A stretch of 57,475 bases of DNA from an uncultured Bacteroidales bacterium (GCA_902796835.1 CADBQP010000055.1:1-57475); one strand, 5' to 3'; shown: positions 16,947-26,465, counted from the stretch's first letter. Made by a program: numbers and translations. The notes: generated from the sequence alone by a model not told the origin.

Positions 16947-19780
16947 TTCAAAACGATATTTACGATGCGTTTAGGTACAACAATTATCTTCAAAATGGTT
17001 TTTCCGTCGAGATAGCGGGCCGTCTGCTCGTGGGCGAGCACCATTTTTTCTACCTCGTCATTGGCAGCATCTGCGCCCACCTCGATGGTGAAACGCGTCT
17101 TTCCGTTGAAGCTCACGGGAAGCGTCACACTGTCTTCCTTGAGGTAGGCCTCGTCGAATGTGGGCCACTGGGCGTCGAACACAATGTCGTCGTGGCCCAG
17201 CAGTTGCCACAGCTCGCAGCACACATAGGGGGCAAACGGAGTGAGCAACACCACGAATTTCTCGAGCACCTCGCGATTTCTGCACTTTTGCTGCGCCCAT
17301 TCACCCACGGCTATCATGAAGGCGGCCACACTCGTGTTGTATGACATTTCCTCCATGTCTTCCGTCACTTTCTTGATGAGCTTGTGCAATGTTTTGAGCG
17401 ATTCCTTCGAGGGTGCATCGTCGGTCACGGCCAGCTGGCCCTGCTTGTCGAAAAAGAGGTTCCATGCACGGCGCAAGAAACGGTAGCATCCGTCAATGCC
17501 GTTCTGGTCCCAAGGCTTGCTCTGCGTGATAGGACCCAGAAACATTTCGTAGAGACGCAGGGTGTCGGCGCCATATTTCTCCACAATCTTGTCGGGATTG
17601 GCCACGTTGAACATCGATTTCGACATCTTCTCAATGGCCCAGCCGCACACGTACTTTCCATCTTCGAGCACAAACTCGGCATCGGCATATTCGGGGCGCC
17701 ATGCACGGAAGGCTTCGAGATCGAGCACATCGGCGTGAACTATGTTGATGTCCACGTGGATGGGGGTCACATCATAATCGTCTTTCAAACCATGCGACAC
17801 AAACTTGTTGGTACCCTTTATGCGATACACAAAATTTGAACGGCCCTGTATCATGCCTTGGTTCACCAGTCGCTGGAAGGGTTCTTCCACACACGACACT
17901 CCGCAGTCGAAAAGGAATTTGTTCCAGAACCTGGAATAGATGAGGTGACCGGTGGCATGCTCCGAACCGCCCACATAGAGGTCAACAGCCTGCCAGTATT
18001 TATCCACTTTCTCATCTACCAGAGCCTTGTTGTTGCGTGGGTCCATGTAGCGCAGGTAGTAGGCACTACTGCCTGCGAAGCCGGGCATGGTGCTCAGTTC
18101 GAGAGGAAAGACGTCTTTGTGGTCGATCAGCACATTGTCTACCACACATTTTTCTTTTACGCTCCAGGCCCAACGGGTGGCGTTTCCAAGGGGTGGCTCG
18201 CCCGTGGCGGTGGGCAGGAACTTGCTCACCTCGGGCAGCAACAGGGGCAGACACTCCTGAGGAATCATCTGCGGCATTCCATCCTTGTAGTATACCGGGA
18301 AAGGCTCGCCCCAATAGCGCTGGCGGCTGAAGATGGCATCGCGCAGGCGGTAGTTCACCTTTACGCGGCCTATGTCATGCTCCGCAATGAAGTCTTTGGT
18401 TTTCTGAATGGCGTCCTTAATAGAAAGGCCGTTGAGCGAGAAGCCATGCAGCGCCGTCTTGCCGGCCTGCGGCGAATTGGTCACGATTCCTTCCTTGGCG
18501 TCGAAGCTTTCCTGGCTCACGTCGCAGCCCTCAACCAGCGGCACTATGGGCAGTCCGAAGTGACGGGCAAAGGCATAGTCGCGCGAATCATGGGCCGGCA
18601 CGGCCATAATGGCTCCTGTGCCGTATCCTGCAAGCACATAGTCGCTCACCCAGATGGGAATTTCCTCGCCGGTGAAGGGATTGATGGCATACTTGCCGGT
18701 GAATACGCCGCTCACCTTTTTGCCGGCCATGCGGTCGAGCTCAGTGCGGCGCTTGGTCTCTTCAATATATGTCTCTACGGCAGCCTTTTGCTCGGGAGCT
18801 GTGAGTCGCTCCACGAGTTCGCTCTCGGGGGCCAGCACCATGAAGGTTACGCCGAATATGGTGTCGGCGCGGGTGGTGAAGATGGTGAATTCGAAGTCTT
18901 CGCCCTTCACCCTGAACTGCATTTCTGCTCCTTCGCTGCGCCCAATCCAATTGCGTTGCGTTTCCTTGATCGACTCGCTCCAGTCGATGGTGTCGAGGCC
19001 CTCGAGCAAGCGCTGGGCATAGGCCGAGATGCGAAGACACCATTGCTTCATCTTCTTTTGCACCACGGGATATCCGCCGCGCACACTCACTCCGTCAACC
19101 ACCTCGTCGTTGGCCAACACCGTGCCGAGTTCGGCACACCAGTTCACCATCGTTTCGCCAAGATAGGCTATGCGGTAGTTCATGAGCACCTGCTGCTGCT
19201 CCACCTCGCTCATGGTCTTCCAATCTTCGGCCGTGAACGAGAGTTCCTCGCTCTGGGCTATGTTCAGACCCTCGGTGCCCTTGGTTTCGAAACGATGCAC
19301 GAGCTTTTCGATGGGCTGCGCCTTTTGGCAGCTGTAGCAATAGAAGGAGTTAAACATTTTTTGGAAGGCCCATTGCGTCCACTTGTAGTAGCCGGGGTCG
19401 CAGGTGCGGACCTCGCGCTCCCAGTCGAACGAGAATCCAATAAGGTCGAGCTGCTCGCGATAGCGGCTTATGTTCTGCTCGGTAGTGAGGGCGGGATGCT
19501 GTCCCGTCTGTATGGCATACTGCTCGGCAGGCAGGCCGTAGGCATCGTAGCCCATGGGCTGCAACACATTATAGCCCTGCAGGCGCTTATAGCGTGCATA
19601 GATGTCGGCAGCAATGTAGCCAAGCGGATGGCCCACGTGCAGGCCGGCCCCGCTGGGATAGGGAAACATGGAAAGCACGTAATACTTGGGACGACCCTCG
19701 TCCTCAGTGGTGCGATAAACCTTTTTCTCGTCCCAAAGGGCGCGCCATTTTTTCTCAATTTTGGTATGTTGATACTCCAT
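16943..19780 (-). CDS. leuS: Leucyl-tRNA synthetase
   Basis: Charges tRNA(Leu) with leucine. The 945-residue enzyme shows the class I signature in [16 protein letters not shown] (about residues 41-56, the HIGH box as HVGH) and the KMSKS loop near 717-721. The editing domain is inserted between them ([15 protein letters not shown] is its proofreading pocket). The C-terminal anticodon-binding domain ends in VNIVLK. The start follows the family N-terminus [12 protein letters not shown]. It is the first gene of a five-gene run with yitT, acyltransferase-3, rdgB and porZ. A TAACTTTG box at 19808-19815 could start the transcript about 20 bases before the ATG. Upstream of that lies the 22-base repeat array. 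Confidence 0.97.
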   Translation of the reverse strand: MEYQHTKIEKKWRALWDEKKVYRTTEDEGRPKYYVLSMFPYPSGAGLHVGHPLGYIAADIYARYKRLQGYNVLQPMGYDAYGLPAEQYAIQTGQHPALTTEQNISRYREQLDLIGFSFDWEREVRTCDPGYYKWTQWAFQKMFNSFYCYSCQKAQPIEKLVHRFETKGTEGLNIAQSEELSFTAEDWKTMSEVEQQQVLMNYRIAYLGETMVNWCAELGTVLANDEVVDGVSVRGGYPVVQKKMKQWCLRISAYAQRLLEGLDTIDWSESIKETQRNWIGRSEGAEMQFRVKGEDFEFTIFTTRADTIFGVTFMVLAPESELVERLTAPEQKAAVETYIEETKRRTELDRMAGKKVSGVFTGKYAINPFTGEEIPIWVSDYVLAGYGTGAIMAVPAHDSRDYAFARHFGLPIVPLVEGCDVSQESFDAKEGIVTNSPQAGKTALHGFSLNGLSIKDAIQKTKDFIAEHDIGRVKVNYRLRDAIFSRQRYWGEPFPVYYKDGMPQMIPQECLPLLLPEVSKFLPTATGEPPLGNATRWAWSVKEKCVVDNVLIDHKDVFPLELSTMPGFAGSSAYYLRYMDPRNNKALVDEKVDKYWQAVDLYVGGSEHATGHLIYSRFWNKFLFDCGVSCVEEPFQRLVNQGMIQGRSNFVYRIKGTNKFVSHGLKDDYDVTPIHVDINIVHADVLDLEAFRAWRPEYADAEFVLEDGKYVCGWAIEKMSKSMFNVANPDKIVEKYGADTLRLYEMFLGPITQSKPWDQNGIDGCYRFLRRAWNLFFDKQGQLAVTDDAPSKESLKTLHKLIKKVTEDMEEMSYNTSVAAFMIAVGEWAQQKCRNREVLEKFVVLLTPFAPYVCCELWQLLGHDDIVFDAQWPTFDEAYLKEDSVTLPVSFNGKTRFTIEVGADAANDEVEKMVLAHEQTARYLDGKTILKIIVVPKRIVNIVLK

Positions 19781-19807
19781 AAAGTGGTGTTATTTGATTT
19801 TGCGAAG

Positions 19808-19815
19808 CAAAGTTA
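19808..19815 (-). promoter_or_regulatory. Probable -7 box of the leuS operon
   Basis: TAACTTTG on the minus strand fits TAnnTTTG. The nearest upstream TTTG is 26 bases away, longer than usual. Confidence 0.45.
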
Positions 19816-19925
19816 TAGAAAAGTCGCAAGAGCAGTGTGCACAAAGGCCTATTTTTTAACTTCTGCTGCGTTTTTAGAGGCTCAAAATGCCGCTAAGGTT
19901 TTTTGCAGGTGCCCTTTAAAAGTAT

Positions 19926-20015
19926 TCTCACCAGGGTGGGAAAACTTTCTCACCCTGGTGAAAAAACTTTTTCACCGCGGTGGGAAAACTTTCTCACCAC
20001 GGTGAAATTTCTTCA
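19926..20015. repeat. Four tandem 22-base units with CACCNNGGTG cores
   Basis: TCACC recurs at 19928, 19950, 19972 and 19994, exactly 22 bases apart. Each unit contains CACCNNGGTG (NN = AG, CT, GC, AC) joined by A/T-rich linkers like GAAAACTTT. Units 1 and 2 have reverse-complementary cores, so together they form a 14-bp stem with one mismatch; units 3 and 4 can pair less well. The array lies between the small gene at 20084 and the leuS promoter. It may terminate the sialidase transcript or bind a protein. There are no spacers of differing sequence, so it is not a CRISPR. Confidence 0.85.
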
Positions 20016-20083
20016 GGCGCCCACTCCGTTCTAAAAAGTGGGGACTTGCCGTTTCCGAAAAGGGCCTTTGCAGACTCTTCCGC

Positions 20084-20224
20084 CTATTCCTCCTCGTTGT
20101 CGGGAAGCATCTTTTTGCGCGTAAACACCACGTCGGTTTCCTTGTTGGGATCTACGCTAAGGGCAAGCATACGTTCGGTTTCCAAACGTATGGCGCGCAA
20201 GGATGGTTGTGTATATCGTTTCAT
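20084..20224 (-). CDS. 46-residue small protein downstream of the sialidase
   Basis: ATG at 20224 to TAG at 20084 encodes MKRYTQPSLRAIRLETERML followed by 26 more residues ending DNEEE. It is highly charged, with no signal peptide or membrane segment. It begins 20 bases after the sialidase stop on the same strand, and its codon use resembles its neighbours. Short proteins starting MK(R/K)Y.QPS and containing an ET..ML stretch are familiar beside surface-protein genes in Bacteroidales (from memory, not checked). The function is unknown. It was found by reading the 303-base gap 19781-20083 and its border, and is too short for usual length cut-offs. Confidence 0.65.
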   Translation of the reverse strand: MKRYTQPSLRAIRLETERMLALSVDPNKETDVVFTRKKMLPDNEEE

Positions 20225-20244
20225 GATAGCTGACTTTTATTGAT

Positions 20245-23200
20245 TTATTTGATGATAATCTTCTTTCCGTTGCGTACGTAAATGCCACGTCCGAGCCGCT
20301 CCACCCGACGGCCCTGCAGGTCGAATACGGCAGAGCCCTGCTGAGCATGGTCTTTCGCACTGACGAGTGGATTTTCTATGGCCGTGGGGTCGCCAAAACT
20401 GATGGCAAAACCATTGGAGGCAAAGGTGGAATTATCAATATAGGCACGATATTGCGGAATTGACGTCACACTGGCCGAGGGGCGGTAGAAACCAATCTTT
20501 CCGCCCGATTTGCCAAGCACGAGGTAGCTGGAATTGTTCGATCCGTCGAGCACAATGTCGACCAGCGTGCCCATGAGCACGTTTTCGGCCGGACGCTCGG
20601 CTAAGGGGTCTTGTGTGAGCGGCGGACGGAAGCTAAGTGTGCTCTCGGCATTGCTGTTTATGACAACCACCGGCGTCTCGGCCGGTATCACATCGCCCAC
20701 GCTCTTATAGACCACAGGCGTGGCCTCGGTGCGTTCGGCGTTGAGTGTCAGGGCATAGGCGGCCGTTCCTTCTGTAAGGATTTCAAGGTCTTCGGGATAG
20801 CATAGCGAAAGGTAGCTCTTGCCGTCGCCGCCGGCGCCGGCCGTCATGTCAATGTCGGCACGCCTGTAGGTTACGCGAATGCCCGGCGTGGTTACTTTCT
20901 GGTTGGTCCCCCCACTCACCGTGGGCCCCACGCGGAAACGCACCTGACTGGCGCTGAGCCCAGTCTCGGAGGCCGTGGCCTGCAGGCCGGGGCCGGCTGT
21001 GGCAAGCTTCTCACTCGTGTCGTCGCGCCATATGCTCATGTCATTGGTGTCGTTGTTGGTGAAGTCGAACTCGTAGCCCGTGATGACATAGCCCGACGAA
21101 ATGCTTACGATGTAGCCTTTCTGCCCTTTGGCATATAAGATGAGGTTGCCGTCGGCCGTTTGCATGTCGTTTTCGTGGCTGGAAAAATACCTGTTATAGG
21201 ATTTCAGCAGCAGCTGCGGCCCGCTCTGGGTCGAAGTCCACGTGCGGGCATCGGTCCCGGCTTGGTTGGTTTCGGTGAAGGTGCCGGTGGTCATCGATAT
21301 GTGGCAGTTGTTGGGCACTTCTGCGCGATAATCGCCGCCTGTAATGGTTTCGATGCTCAGCGGAAGGAATGCTATGTTGTAGCTAAACGTGGAGTTGTTT
21401 TTTCCAGCCTCTTCGAGCACGAAGCCCAGTTCTTTATTATCAAGCTGCGCCATCACCGAGTAGGCCGAGCTTCCACTATAGACTGTATATGGGCCACTCC
21501 ATCCGGCGGCCAGCGTGCTGGCGCTTGTGTAGTCGGCCGTGGTGAGCGCCTTGTAGTAGATGCTCACGTCGCGACGGCTACCACCACGGGGCAACGACTG
21601 CAGGGCAATGCGCACCTTCACGTTGCTGCTATTGTAGGCGTCGACAAAGTAAATTTCGCCGTTGCAGTCGGAACCTGCGCCCGAGCCTACGCTCGAATTA
21701 GCAGGGGTATCCCACGAACCGGAAGCCGCCTCAAGATTGTCGAACCGGAAGACGTTGAACTGTCTGCCGCCGCTCTTGCGCATGCTCACCACGATGTTTC
21801 CGTTGGGCAGTTCTTCCACCTTCGACTCATTGGGACTCGCATTTCCCACCGCGGCTTCGTTGCCGCCCAGGCAGGCCCATGTTTCGCCAAAGTCGTCGCT
21901 AAAGACCACAAAGACACCGCGATTGGTCACCACAGCCGCATAAAGGCGATAGTAGGCTCCCACCTTCACTTTCTGCGACTGCAAGATGCGGCCCGAAGTG
22001 AAGAAGGCGCCCTTCGTGTCGGCATGGAGCACACCTGCCCCCACGTGGGCGTTAAGGCCATAGAAGTAGTCGGTCACCTCAGAGCCGCTCTTCACCACCC
22101 AATTGCCGCCTTCAAGAGCCAGACGCGTGCGATAAACGCGGATGGGGTTGCTGCGGGTGGAGCCGGGATAGTCGGTCAAGGCTCCCACTACCGACATGAG
22201 CAACACGTCGTTGCTCTCGCTGTTGGCCACTACAGCGGCGTCGCCAAAGCCGCAGAGCAGTTCGCTCTTCACTCCCGTACCCTCGAGCACGGTTTGCTTG
22301 GGCTCCCAAGTGTTGCCTCCATCGTGGCTCACGCGAACCACAATGTCTACGCGATACGTGTTGGCCCCCGAAACTATGCGCCCAATGTCGTTGCCGCTAT
22401 AGCGCTCGTCGCTGAATACGAGCAGGTCGCCATTTTGTGCCTTGGCGATGGCCGGTATGCGATAGGGCACAGAGAAGGTGCCGTCATGCAACTCATCCTC
22501 GCTGAAGAGGAAACGCACATCGGCATTCGTCTCGGTGTAATTGGCTGTCACGGTCTGGGTTGCGACCGTTGCAAAGCCGTTGCTTGAGAAGCTGCCCAGC
22601 TCATATCCCAGGTGGTTGTTCTGATTGGTTAGCGTGAAGGTTTCGCCCTGCGGCACGTAGAAAGTATTGCCGCTGAGCAACAAATCGACAAGCTGCGAGC
22701 CCGCACCGCAGGCCACCGTCACCTCCGACAACTTGGAGTGCAGGGCCGATGGTGTTGTGCCGCCCGAAGTAGAAACATTCGGGGATATATCGACACGAGC
22801 CGTGGCATCTTCAAAGACCACGTGGCTCGCATTGTCGGCCACGTCGTAGAGTGTGAGCACAGAACCCACAGTCGTGGCACAGCGTGCAGCCATAGTGGTG
22901 GCCGAAGCGGCCACGATGGCAAAGCCCGCAACGCTGGCCGAGGGTGTGAGGTAATCGGACGAGAGTTTCCACTCGGCGTTGGCCGCCACGTCGGTCATGG
23001 TGAGCGCCGTTCCGCTGCTGGTGGCAGCATATCCCAACATGAGCGCACTTCCCGCCCGCTTATTATATACCTTAAAGTTTTCGGGCGTGCCCACAAAGCA
23101 CCACAGCTGGCCATCGTCGGCAAAATTGAGAGCCGCGAGCCGGGGCGTGGCTCCCGCATAAGCGTCGGCGGGCAAGAGTGTCCACGAATTGTTTGTTCCG

Positions 23201-24402
23201 GCGGCTGCAGCAGGTTTCACACGCACCCATTTTTCGCCGTAGTTATCGCAGAAAATATTGGCCGTGGGTGCATAGAAAACCGACAGGTTGGAGTTGCCGT
23301 TCCAGGTGGCTGCCGAAAAGGAGCCGGGGGCATAGGTGCTGTTGCCGACAAAGCTGGTAGTGATGTTGTTGTCGGAAACAGTGGCACCTGGAGTGTTGAG
23401 GAAGTTTACGCTATTGCCGGTTAACAATTCTCCGTTCCACCCAAAAGTGAGCGAGAGGTCGGCCACGGTCTTCACACTGAGCTTAAAATTCTCGATTTCA
23501 TCGAAGAAAAAATCGGTGAAGCGCGTAGTGCCGTCGCCAATTGTCGTGGCGCCCGTCTGTGCCACACCTGAGTTGTTGTAGGTCATGAACTTGCCTCCGC
23601 AGATGATGGAAAAGGCTCCGTGCGAGACGTACTGCACGCCATCGAGTATGGGCTCGTTGGAAGTGGTAGCCGAGTAGATGATGAGCTTGGCGCCAGAAGC
23701 ATTGAGTTTGTGGGTGTTGTATTTTACGTTGCGCACTATGTATTTTTTATTGGCTTCGTCGTAGGCTTCGACGGTCCAGTAGTAGGCTTCGTCGTCGGGC
23801 AAGGTGGCGCTGGTGGCCACGGCGCCATCGGTGTCGAAGAGGTAGTGGCCGCTCGAGCAGCGCAGGGCATAAATGCTGCCGGCCTTGATTTTATCGTTGA
23901 CGAGATATTTGTTGATGGTGCCGGCTGCCAGACCTGTAGTTTCCTCTTCGAAAAGAAATTCTGAGATCCATGTTGCTTCCTGGGAGACAACGGTGCCATA
24001 ATTAAAGGCCGACGTGTTGCTACCTGCCGTGGTGCTTGCCCATACGTGGCGATTCTGGGCGTCGCTCCACATGGTGCAATATCCGCTGTAGGTGCTGCTT
24101 TCGGCTATGGTGTAGTCGAAGGCTGTGGTTTGCAGGCCACGCCAGCCCAGATACTTTCCTGTGACGTAGTTGACGAAGGCAAACTTTCCGCCAGGGCGGG
24201 GCACACACACCCACACGTAGCTTTTGTCGGTGGGCTTTGTAGCGGTTGTAGTGAGGTTGCTTTTGTTTTCGGTAATGTAAAAGTTTGTGCTTCGTGTGGT
24301 AATCTTATAGGCTTTTCCCGGCACGGGAAGGGCTGCCAAAGCTGCGAGGTTGGCAGCCGCGAGCACAAGAATCAGAAGCACGTGCTTGGTAAGGTTTTTC
24401 AT
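20245..24402 (-). CDS. Large exo-alpha-sialidase (GH33-type) with DLQGRR tail
   Basis: Releases terminal sialic acid from host glycans at the cell surface or outside. The start MKNLTKHVLLILVLAAANLA is a signal peptide; the frame is open for another 276 codons upstream only because it runs antisense-free through licD. Of 1385 residues, about 1-620 are beta-rich modules with Trp/Cys motifs (DDGQLWCFVGTPENF). The catalytic propeller begins with VPYRIPAIAKAQNGDLLVFS (catalytic Arg near 647) and has Asp boxes SHDGGNTW (about 692) and SDDFGETW (about 836). A further C-terminal region of about 380 residues is beta-rich and unassigned. The tail has VFDLQGRR and ends GKKIIIK. It follows licD by 32 bases. 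It is a longer paralogue of the sialidase at 32709; both share the YRIP segment and the N-terminal QLWCFVG module. Confidence 0.88.
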   Translation of the reverse strand: MKNLTKHVLLILVLAAANLAALAALPVPGKAYKITTRSTNFYITENKSNLTTTATKPTDKSYVWVCVPRPGGKFAFVNYVTGKYLGWRGLQTTAFDYTIAESSTYSGYCTMWSDAQNRHVWASTTAGSNTSAFNYGTVVSQEATWISEFLFEEETTGLAAGTINKYLVNDKIKAGSIYALRCSSGHYLFDTDGAVATSATLPDDEAYYWTVEAYDEANKKYIVRNVKYNTHKLNASGAKLIIYSATTSNEPILDGVQYVSHGAFSIICGGKFMTYNNSGVAQTGATTIGDGTTRFTDFFFDEIENFKLSVKTVADLSLTFGWNGELLTGNSVNFLNTPGATVSDNNITTSFVGNSTYAPGSFSAATWNGNSNLSVFYAPTANIFCDNYGEKWVRVKPAAAAGTNNSWTLLPADAYAGATPRLAALNFADDGQLWCFVGTPENFKVYNKRAGSALMLGYAATSSGTALTMTDVAANAEWKLSSDYLTPSASVAGFAIVAASATTMAARCATTVGSVLTLYDVADNASHVVFEDATARVDISPNVSTSGGTTPSALHSKLSEVTVACGAGSQLVDLLLSGNTFYVPQGETFTLTNQNNHLGYELGSFSSNGFATVATQTVTANYTETNADVRFLFSEDELHDGTFSVPYRIPAIAKAQNGDLLVFSDERYSGNDIGRIVSGANTYRVDIVVRVSHDGGNTWEPKQTVLEGTGVKSELLCGFGDAAVVANSESNDVLLMSVVGALTDYPGSTRSNPIRVYRTRLALEGGNWVVKSGSEVTDYFYGLNAHVGAGVLHADTKGAFFTSGRILQSQKVKVGAYYRLYAAVVTNRGVFVVFSDDFGETWACLGGNEAAVGNASPNESKVEELPNGNIVVSMRKSGGRQFNVFRFDNLEAASGSWDTPANSSVGSGAGSDCNGEIYFVDAYNSSNVKVRIALQSLPRGGSRRDVSIYYKALTTADYTSASTLAAGWSGPYTVYSGSSAYSVMAQLDNKELGFVLEEAGKNNSTFSYNIAFLPLSIETITGGDYRAEVPNNCHISMTTGTFTETNQAGTDARTWTSTQSGPQLLLKSYNRYFSSHENDMQTADGNLILYAKGQKGYIVSISSGYVITGYEFDFTNNDTNDMSIWRDDTSEKLATAGPGLQATASETGLSASQVRFRVGPTVSGGTNQKVTTPGIRVTYRRADIDMTAGAGGDGKSYLSLCYPEDLEILTEGTAAYALTLNAERTEATPVVYKSVGDVIPAETPVVVINSNAESTLSFRPPLTQDPLAERPAENVLMGTLVDIVLDGSNNSSYLVLGKSGGKIGFYRPSASVTSIPQYRAYIDNSTFASNGFAISFGDPTAIENPLVSAKDHAQQGSAVFDLQGRRVERLGRGIYVRNGKKIIIK

Positions 24403-24434
24403 ATTGTTGTTTTTTGCGATTTCATCGGTGGATT

Positions 24435-25310
24435 TTAGGCATTTTGGGGCATGTCGCCATCGCCGGTACGAGTATCGAACGAGAGGTACTGAGGCCGGTG
24501 GTTTTGCTGCTCTTCTTTGGGAATGTGTCGGCGCAGGCGGGGATAGTGGTGGCGCAGATAGGTTTCGAGGTCGGAAGGTGCATTGACAGTGAATGGGCCG
24601 AAGGGAATGCGCTGCATGTTTTCGATGGAGTTGACGGCAATGTGGTCGCGGGGCATGAGCACCATGTTGTAGTGGGTGGCCGTGTGGCTTCCGTTCCACA
24701 GGCCTTGCACCCACGAGAGCATGCGATAGATGAAGCGTTTGGTGAAGAGCGCATCGACAATGCGGGTGAAGAGACATGGGCAAAAGCCTCTGTTGGTGGG
24801 GTGTGCCACTTGTGGAGTGCCGCAGTGTTTCCACATCCAAATGTCTTTGCCCATGAAGCAGCAGTTCAGGAAGTTGGCTGCCGTGCGCTGCCAGCGCTGC
24901 AACCGCTGGTTGTTGGGCACGCGGTCGAAGGGAAACACGTCGATGAAGATGCCGTGCTGCTTCTGAAGGTGTATGAAGTCTGCTTCGGCAAAGAGGGTGT
25001 TTCGCTTCATCACTTTGGCATAATAGTATGGGGTGTGCGGGTCGGTTTCGAGCCACTGCACGAAGTATTCGTCGCCCACTGCGGCAGGCGCTTCTCTGAC
25101 GAAGCGCTTGAAGTCGGCTCGTGTCATGCCGAGGTCGATGTCGTCGTCCCACGGCAGGATGGTCTGTTCGAAGAAGGCGCCGATGGCGGTGCCACCTTGG
25201 ATGAAGTAGGTGATGCCAAGATGGTTGCACACGCGGATGATTTCTCCCAAAATGTCGTAGAGCTCCTGGTGCAGGCGTTTTAGCTCGTCGGGGGTGTATT
25301 CGTTTTTCAT
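24435..25310 (-). CDS. LicD family phosphotransferase
   Basis: LicD proteins belong to the nucleotidyltransferase fold and transfer a phospho-alcohol (phosphocholine, or by analogy with fukutin, ribitol phosphate) from a CDP donor to a sugar. The 291 residues show the key segment QGGTAIGAFFEQ followed by LPWDDDIDLGM, with the metal-binding Asp residues, near residues 40-62. No signal peptide is seen. The start overlaps the stop of the cytidylyltransferase gene by 4 bases (ATGA), so the two are translated together, which fits donor synthesis followed by transfer. The acceptor and the alcohol are unknown. Confidence 0.88.
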   Translation of the reverse strand: MKNEYTPDELKRLHQELYDILGEIIRVCNHLGITYFIQGGTAIGAFFEQTILPWDDDIDLGMTRADFKRFVREAPAAVGDEYFVQWLETDPHTPYYYAKVMKRNTLFAEADFIHLQKQHGIFIDVFPFDRVPNNQRLQRWQRTAANFLNCCFMGKDIWMWKHCGTPQVAHPTNRGFCPCLFTRIVDALFTKRFIYRMLSWVQGLWNGSHTATHYNMVLMPRDHIAVNSIENMQRIPFGPFTVNAPSDLETYLRHHYPRLRRHIPKEEQQNHRPQYLSFDTRTGDGDMPQNA

Positions 25311-26041
25311 GGCTGAGGGTCGGGAAGGGTGCTTCCCATCATATTTTCGAAAAGAGGTATGTCTTCGGGATAGGTGAACTTGAGATTGCGCTGCTCGCCC
25401 TCGACGACGGCAATGGCTACCTGCGGAAGGTAGCGGAACACTACTCCGCAGTCGTCGGTGGTTTGGAAGTCGGGGTCGGCCAGCGCCAGGCTATAGGCTT
25501 GGGCTATGACGTTTTTTTCGAAGCCCTGCGGCGTTTGCACGCTTCGCACGCTGGCGCGCGAGGGCATTGTGCTGATGCGATCTTCGGCATCGACAATCAC
25601 TATGGTGTCGGTGGCCGGAACGCATACGTTGACGGCCTGGGCCTGGTGCAGTTTCTGGCACACGCGGCTTATGACGCGCTGGCTCACGAGGGGCCTGACG
25701 GCGTCGTGGAAGATGAGGTGTGTGCCGGCAGGGAGGCTGGCATAATGATTGATGGCTGCAAGGCTCGAGTGGTAACGTTGTGCTCCGCCGGGCACCACGG
25801 CATCGATTTTTTTCCAAACACTGGCGTTTTGGCGCACTATGTCTTCGACCTCGGCCATAAAGTCGGGGTTCGACACAATGCATATGGCATCGATATTGGC
25901 GTTGCGTTCAAAGGCGTCGACGCTGTGTTCGAGCACGGTTCGCCCATGCAGTTTGTAGAATTGCTTGGGCATGCCGAGGCCCATTCGGGTGCCGGTGCCT
26001 CCAGCCAACACCACGGCGATGTTGTTGATTTGCTTTTGCAT
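25307..26041 (-). CDS. IspD/TarI-type cytidylyltransferase
   Basis: Joins CTP to a polyol phosphate: methylerythritol phosphate in isoprenoid synthesis (IspD) or ribitol phosphate in glycan synthesis (TarI). The 244 residues carry the nucleotide loop VVLAGGTGTRMGLGMPKQF at the N-terminus, HDAVRPLVS in the middle, and RSVQTPQGF and KFTYPEDIPLFE at the end. All are shared by IspD and TarI, so the sequence alone does not decide. Overlap with licD favours a TarI-like role in glycan decoration; but Bacteroidales need an IspD for the MEP pathway, and if no other copy exists in the genome this must be it. The start is at MQKQINNIAVVLAGG. Confidence 0.85.
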   Translation of the reverse strand: MQKQINNIAVVLAGGTGTRMGLGMPKQFYKLHGRTVLEHSVDAFERNANIDAICIVSNPDFMAEVEDIVRQNASVWKKIDAVVPGGAQRYHSSLAAINHYASLPAGTHLIFHDAVRPLVSQRVISRVCQKLHQAQAVNVCVPATDTIVIVDAEDRISTMPSRASVRSVQTPQGFEKNVIAQAYSLALADPDFQTTDDCGVVFRYLPQVAIAVVEGEQRNLKFTYPEDIPLFENMMGSTLPDPQP

Positions 26042-26083
26042 TTTGCGGCGTATAAAAGTCCGTCAAAAGTTTGACATTGCATG

Positions 26084-26113
26084 CAAAAGTAGAAAAAAAA
26101 CGCATACCGCAAG
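26084..26113 (-). promoter_or_regulatory. Promoter of the cytidylyltransferase-licD-sialidase run
   Basis: On the minus strand CTTG (26110-26113), an 18-base spacer and TACTTTTG (26084-26091) match the Bacteroidetes consensus except at one base. It lies 42 bases before the start at 26041. Confidence 0.6.
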
Positions 26114-26166
26114 CTTTCTTCTGCTATTTCTTGGCGGGTATGTGCTTTTAATGGCCGCCGAAAGTA

Positions 26167-26230
26167 AAAAGAGTTGGCTCGACAGTTTAAAGAGTTGGCT
26201 CGATAGTTTCGAGAGTTGGCTCATCTCTTG
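26167..26230. repeat. 21-base repeat family, site C: three tandem units
   Basis: GAGTTGGCTC starts at 26171, 26192 and 26213, all 21 bases apart; the first two units continue as GACAGTTTAA and GATAGTTTCG. They lie between the divergent promoters of the glycan run and topA. Of the 424-base gap 26042-26465, the rest holds those two promoters and nothing else that I can name. Confidence 0.9.
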
Positions 26231-26333
26231 AAGAAGGATAGCCAAAGGAAGCTGGCAATTGCCATACAGGGCTCGAAAAACGGCGGTTCGGCCAGCCTCA
26301 AAACGCAGACTGTGAAAAAAAATGGAAGATTGC

Positions 26334-26366
26334 TTGCCCGTTTGCACTTTGTTTGCACTATCTTTG
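26334..26366 (+). promoter_or_regulatory. Probable topA promoter
   Basis: TATCTTTG at 26359-26366 matches TAnnTTTG. A TTG at 26334-26336 lies 22 bases upstream, somewhat far. The start codon is 100 bases downstream. Confidence 0.5.
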
Positions 26367-26465
26367 CGCCCCAAAGCAGAGCTAACGACACCATATTTAT
26401 AATAATATATATAATAAGGTGTGGCTCGGCCGCATAAACTTTATACATACACCGCAAGAAAACAT

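Noticed and set aside
17858-20005. 715-residue frame opposite leuS, and similar long frames opposite ptb, yitT, topA, speA and cysS
   Set aside because: GC-rich third positions in the true genes leave the opposite strand open. The products are rich in His, Gly and Val with no domains, and each real gene is certain.
19926-20015. Possible small CRISPR array
   Set aside because: Units are directly tandem with no unique spacers, and no cas genes are nearby. The same holds for the 21-base arrays.
20245-25230. Reading the sialidase as a 1661-residue protein
   Set aside because: The extra 276 residues overlap licD in another frame and are Arg/His-rich; the signal peptide at 24402 marks the real start.
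25965-26231. 88-residue frame ending in KSWLDSLKSWLDSFESWLIS
   Set aside because: The tail is the 21-base repeat read as protein, and the front is antisense to the cytidylyltransferase gene. No start or promoter fits.
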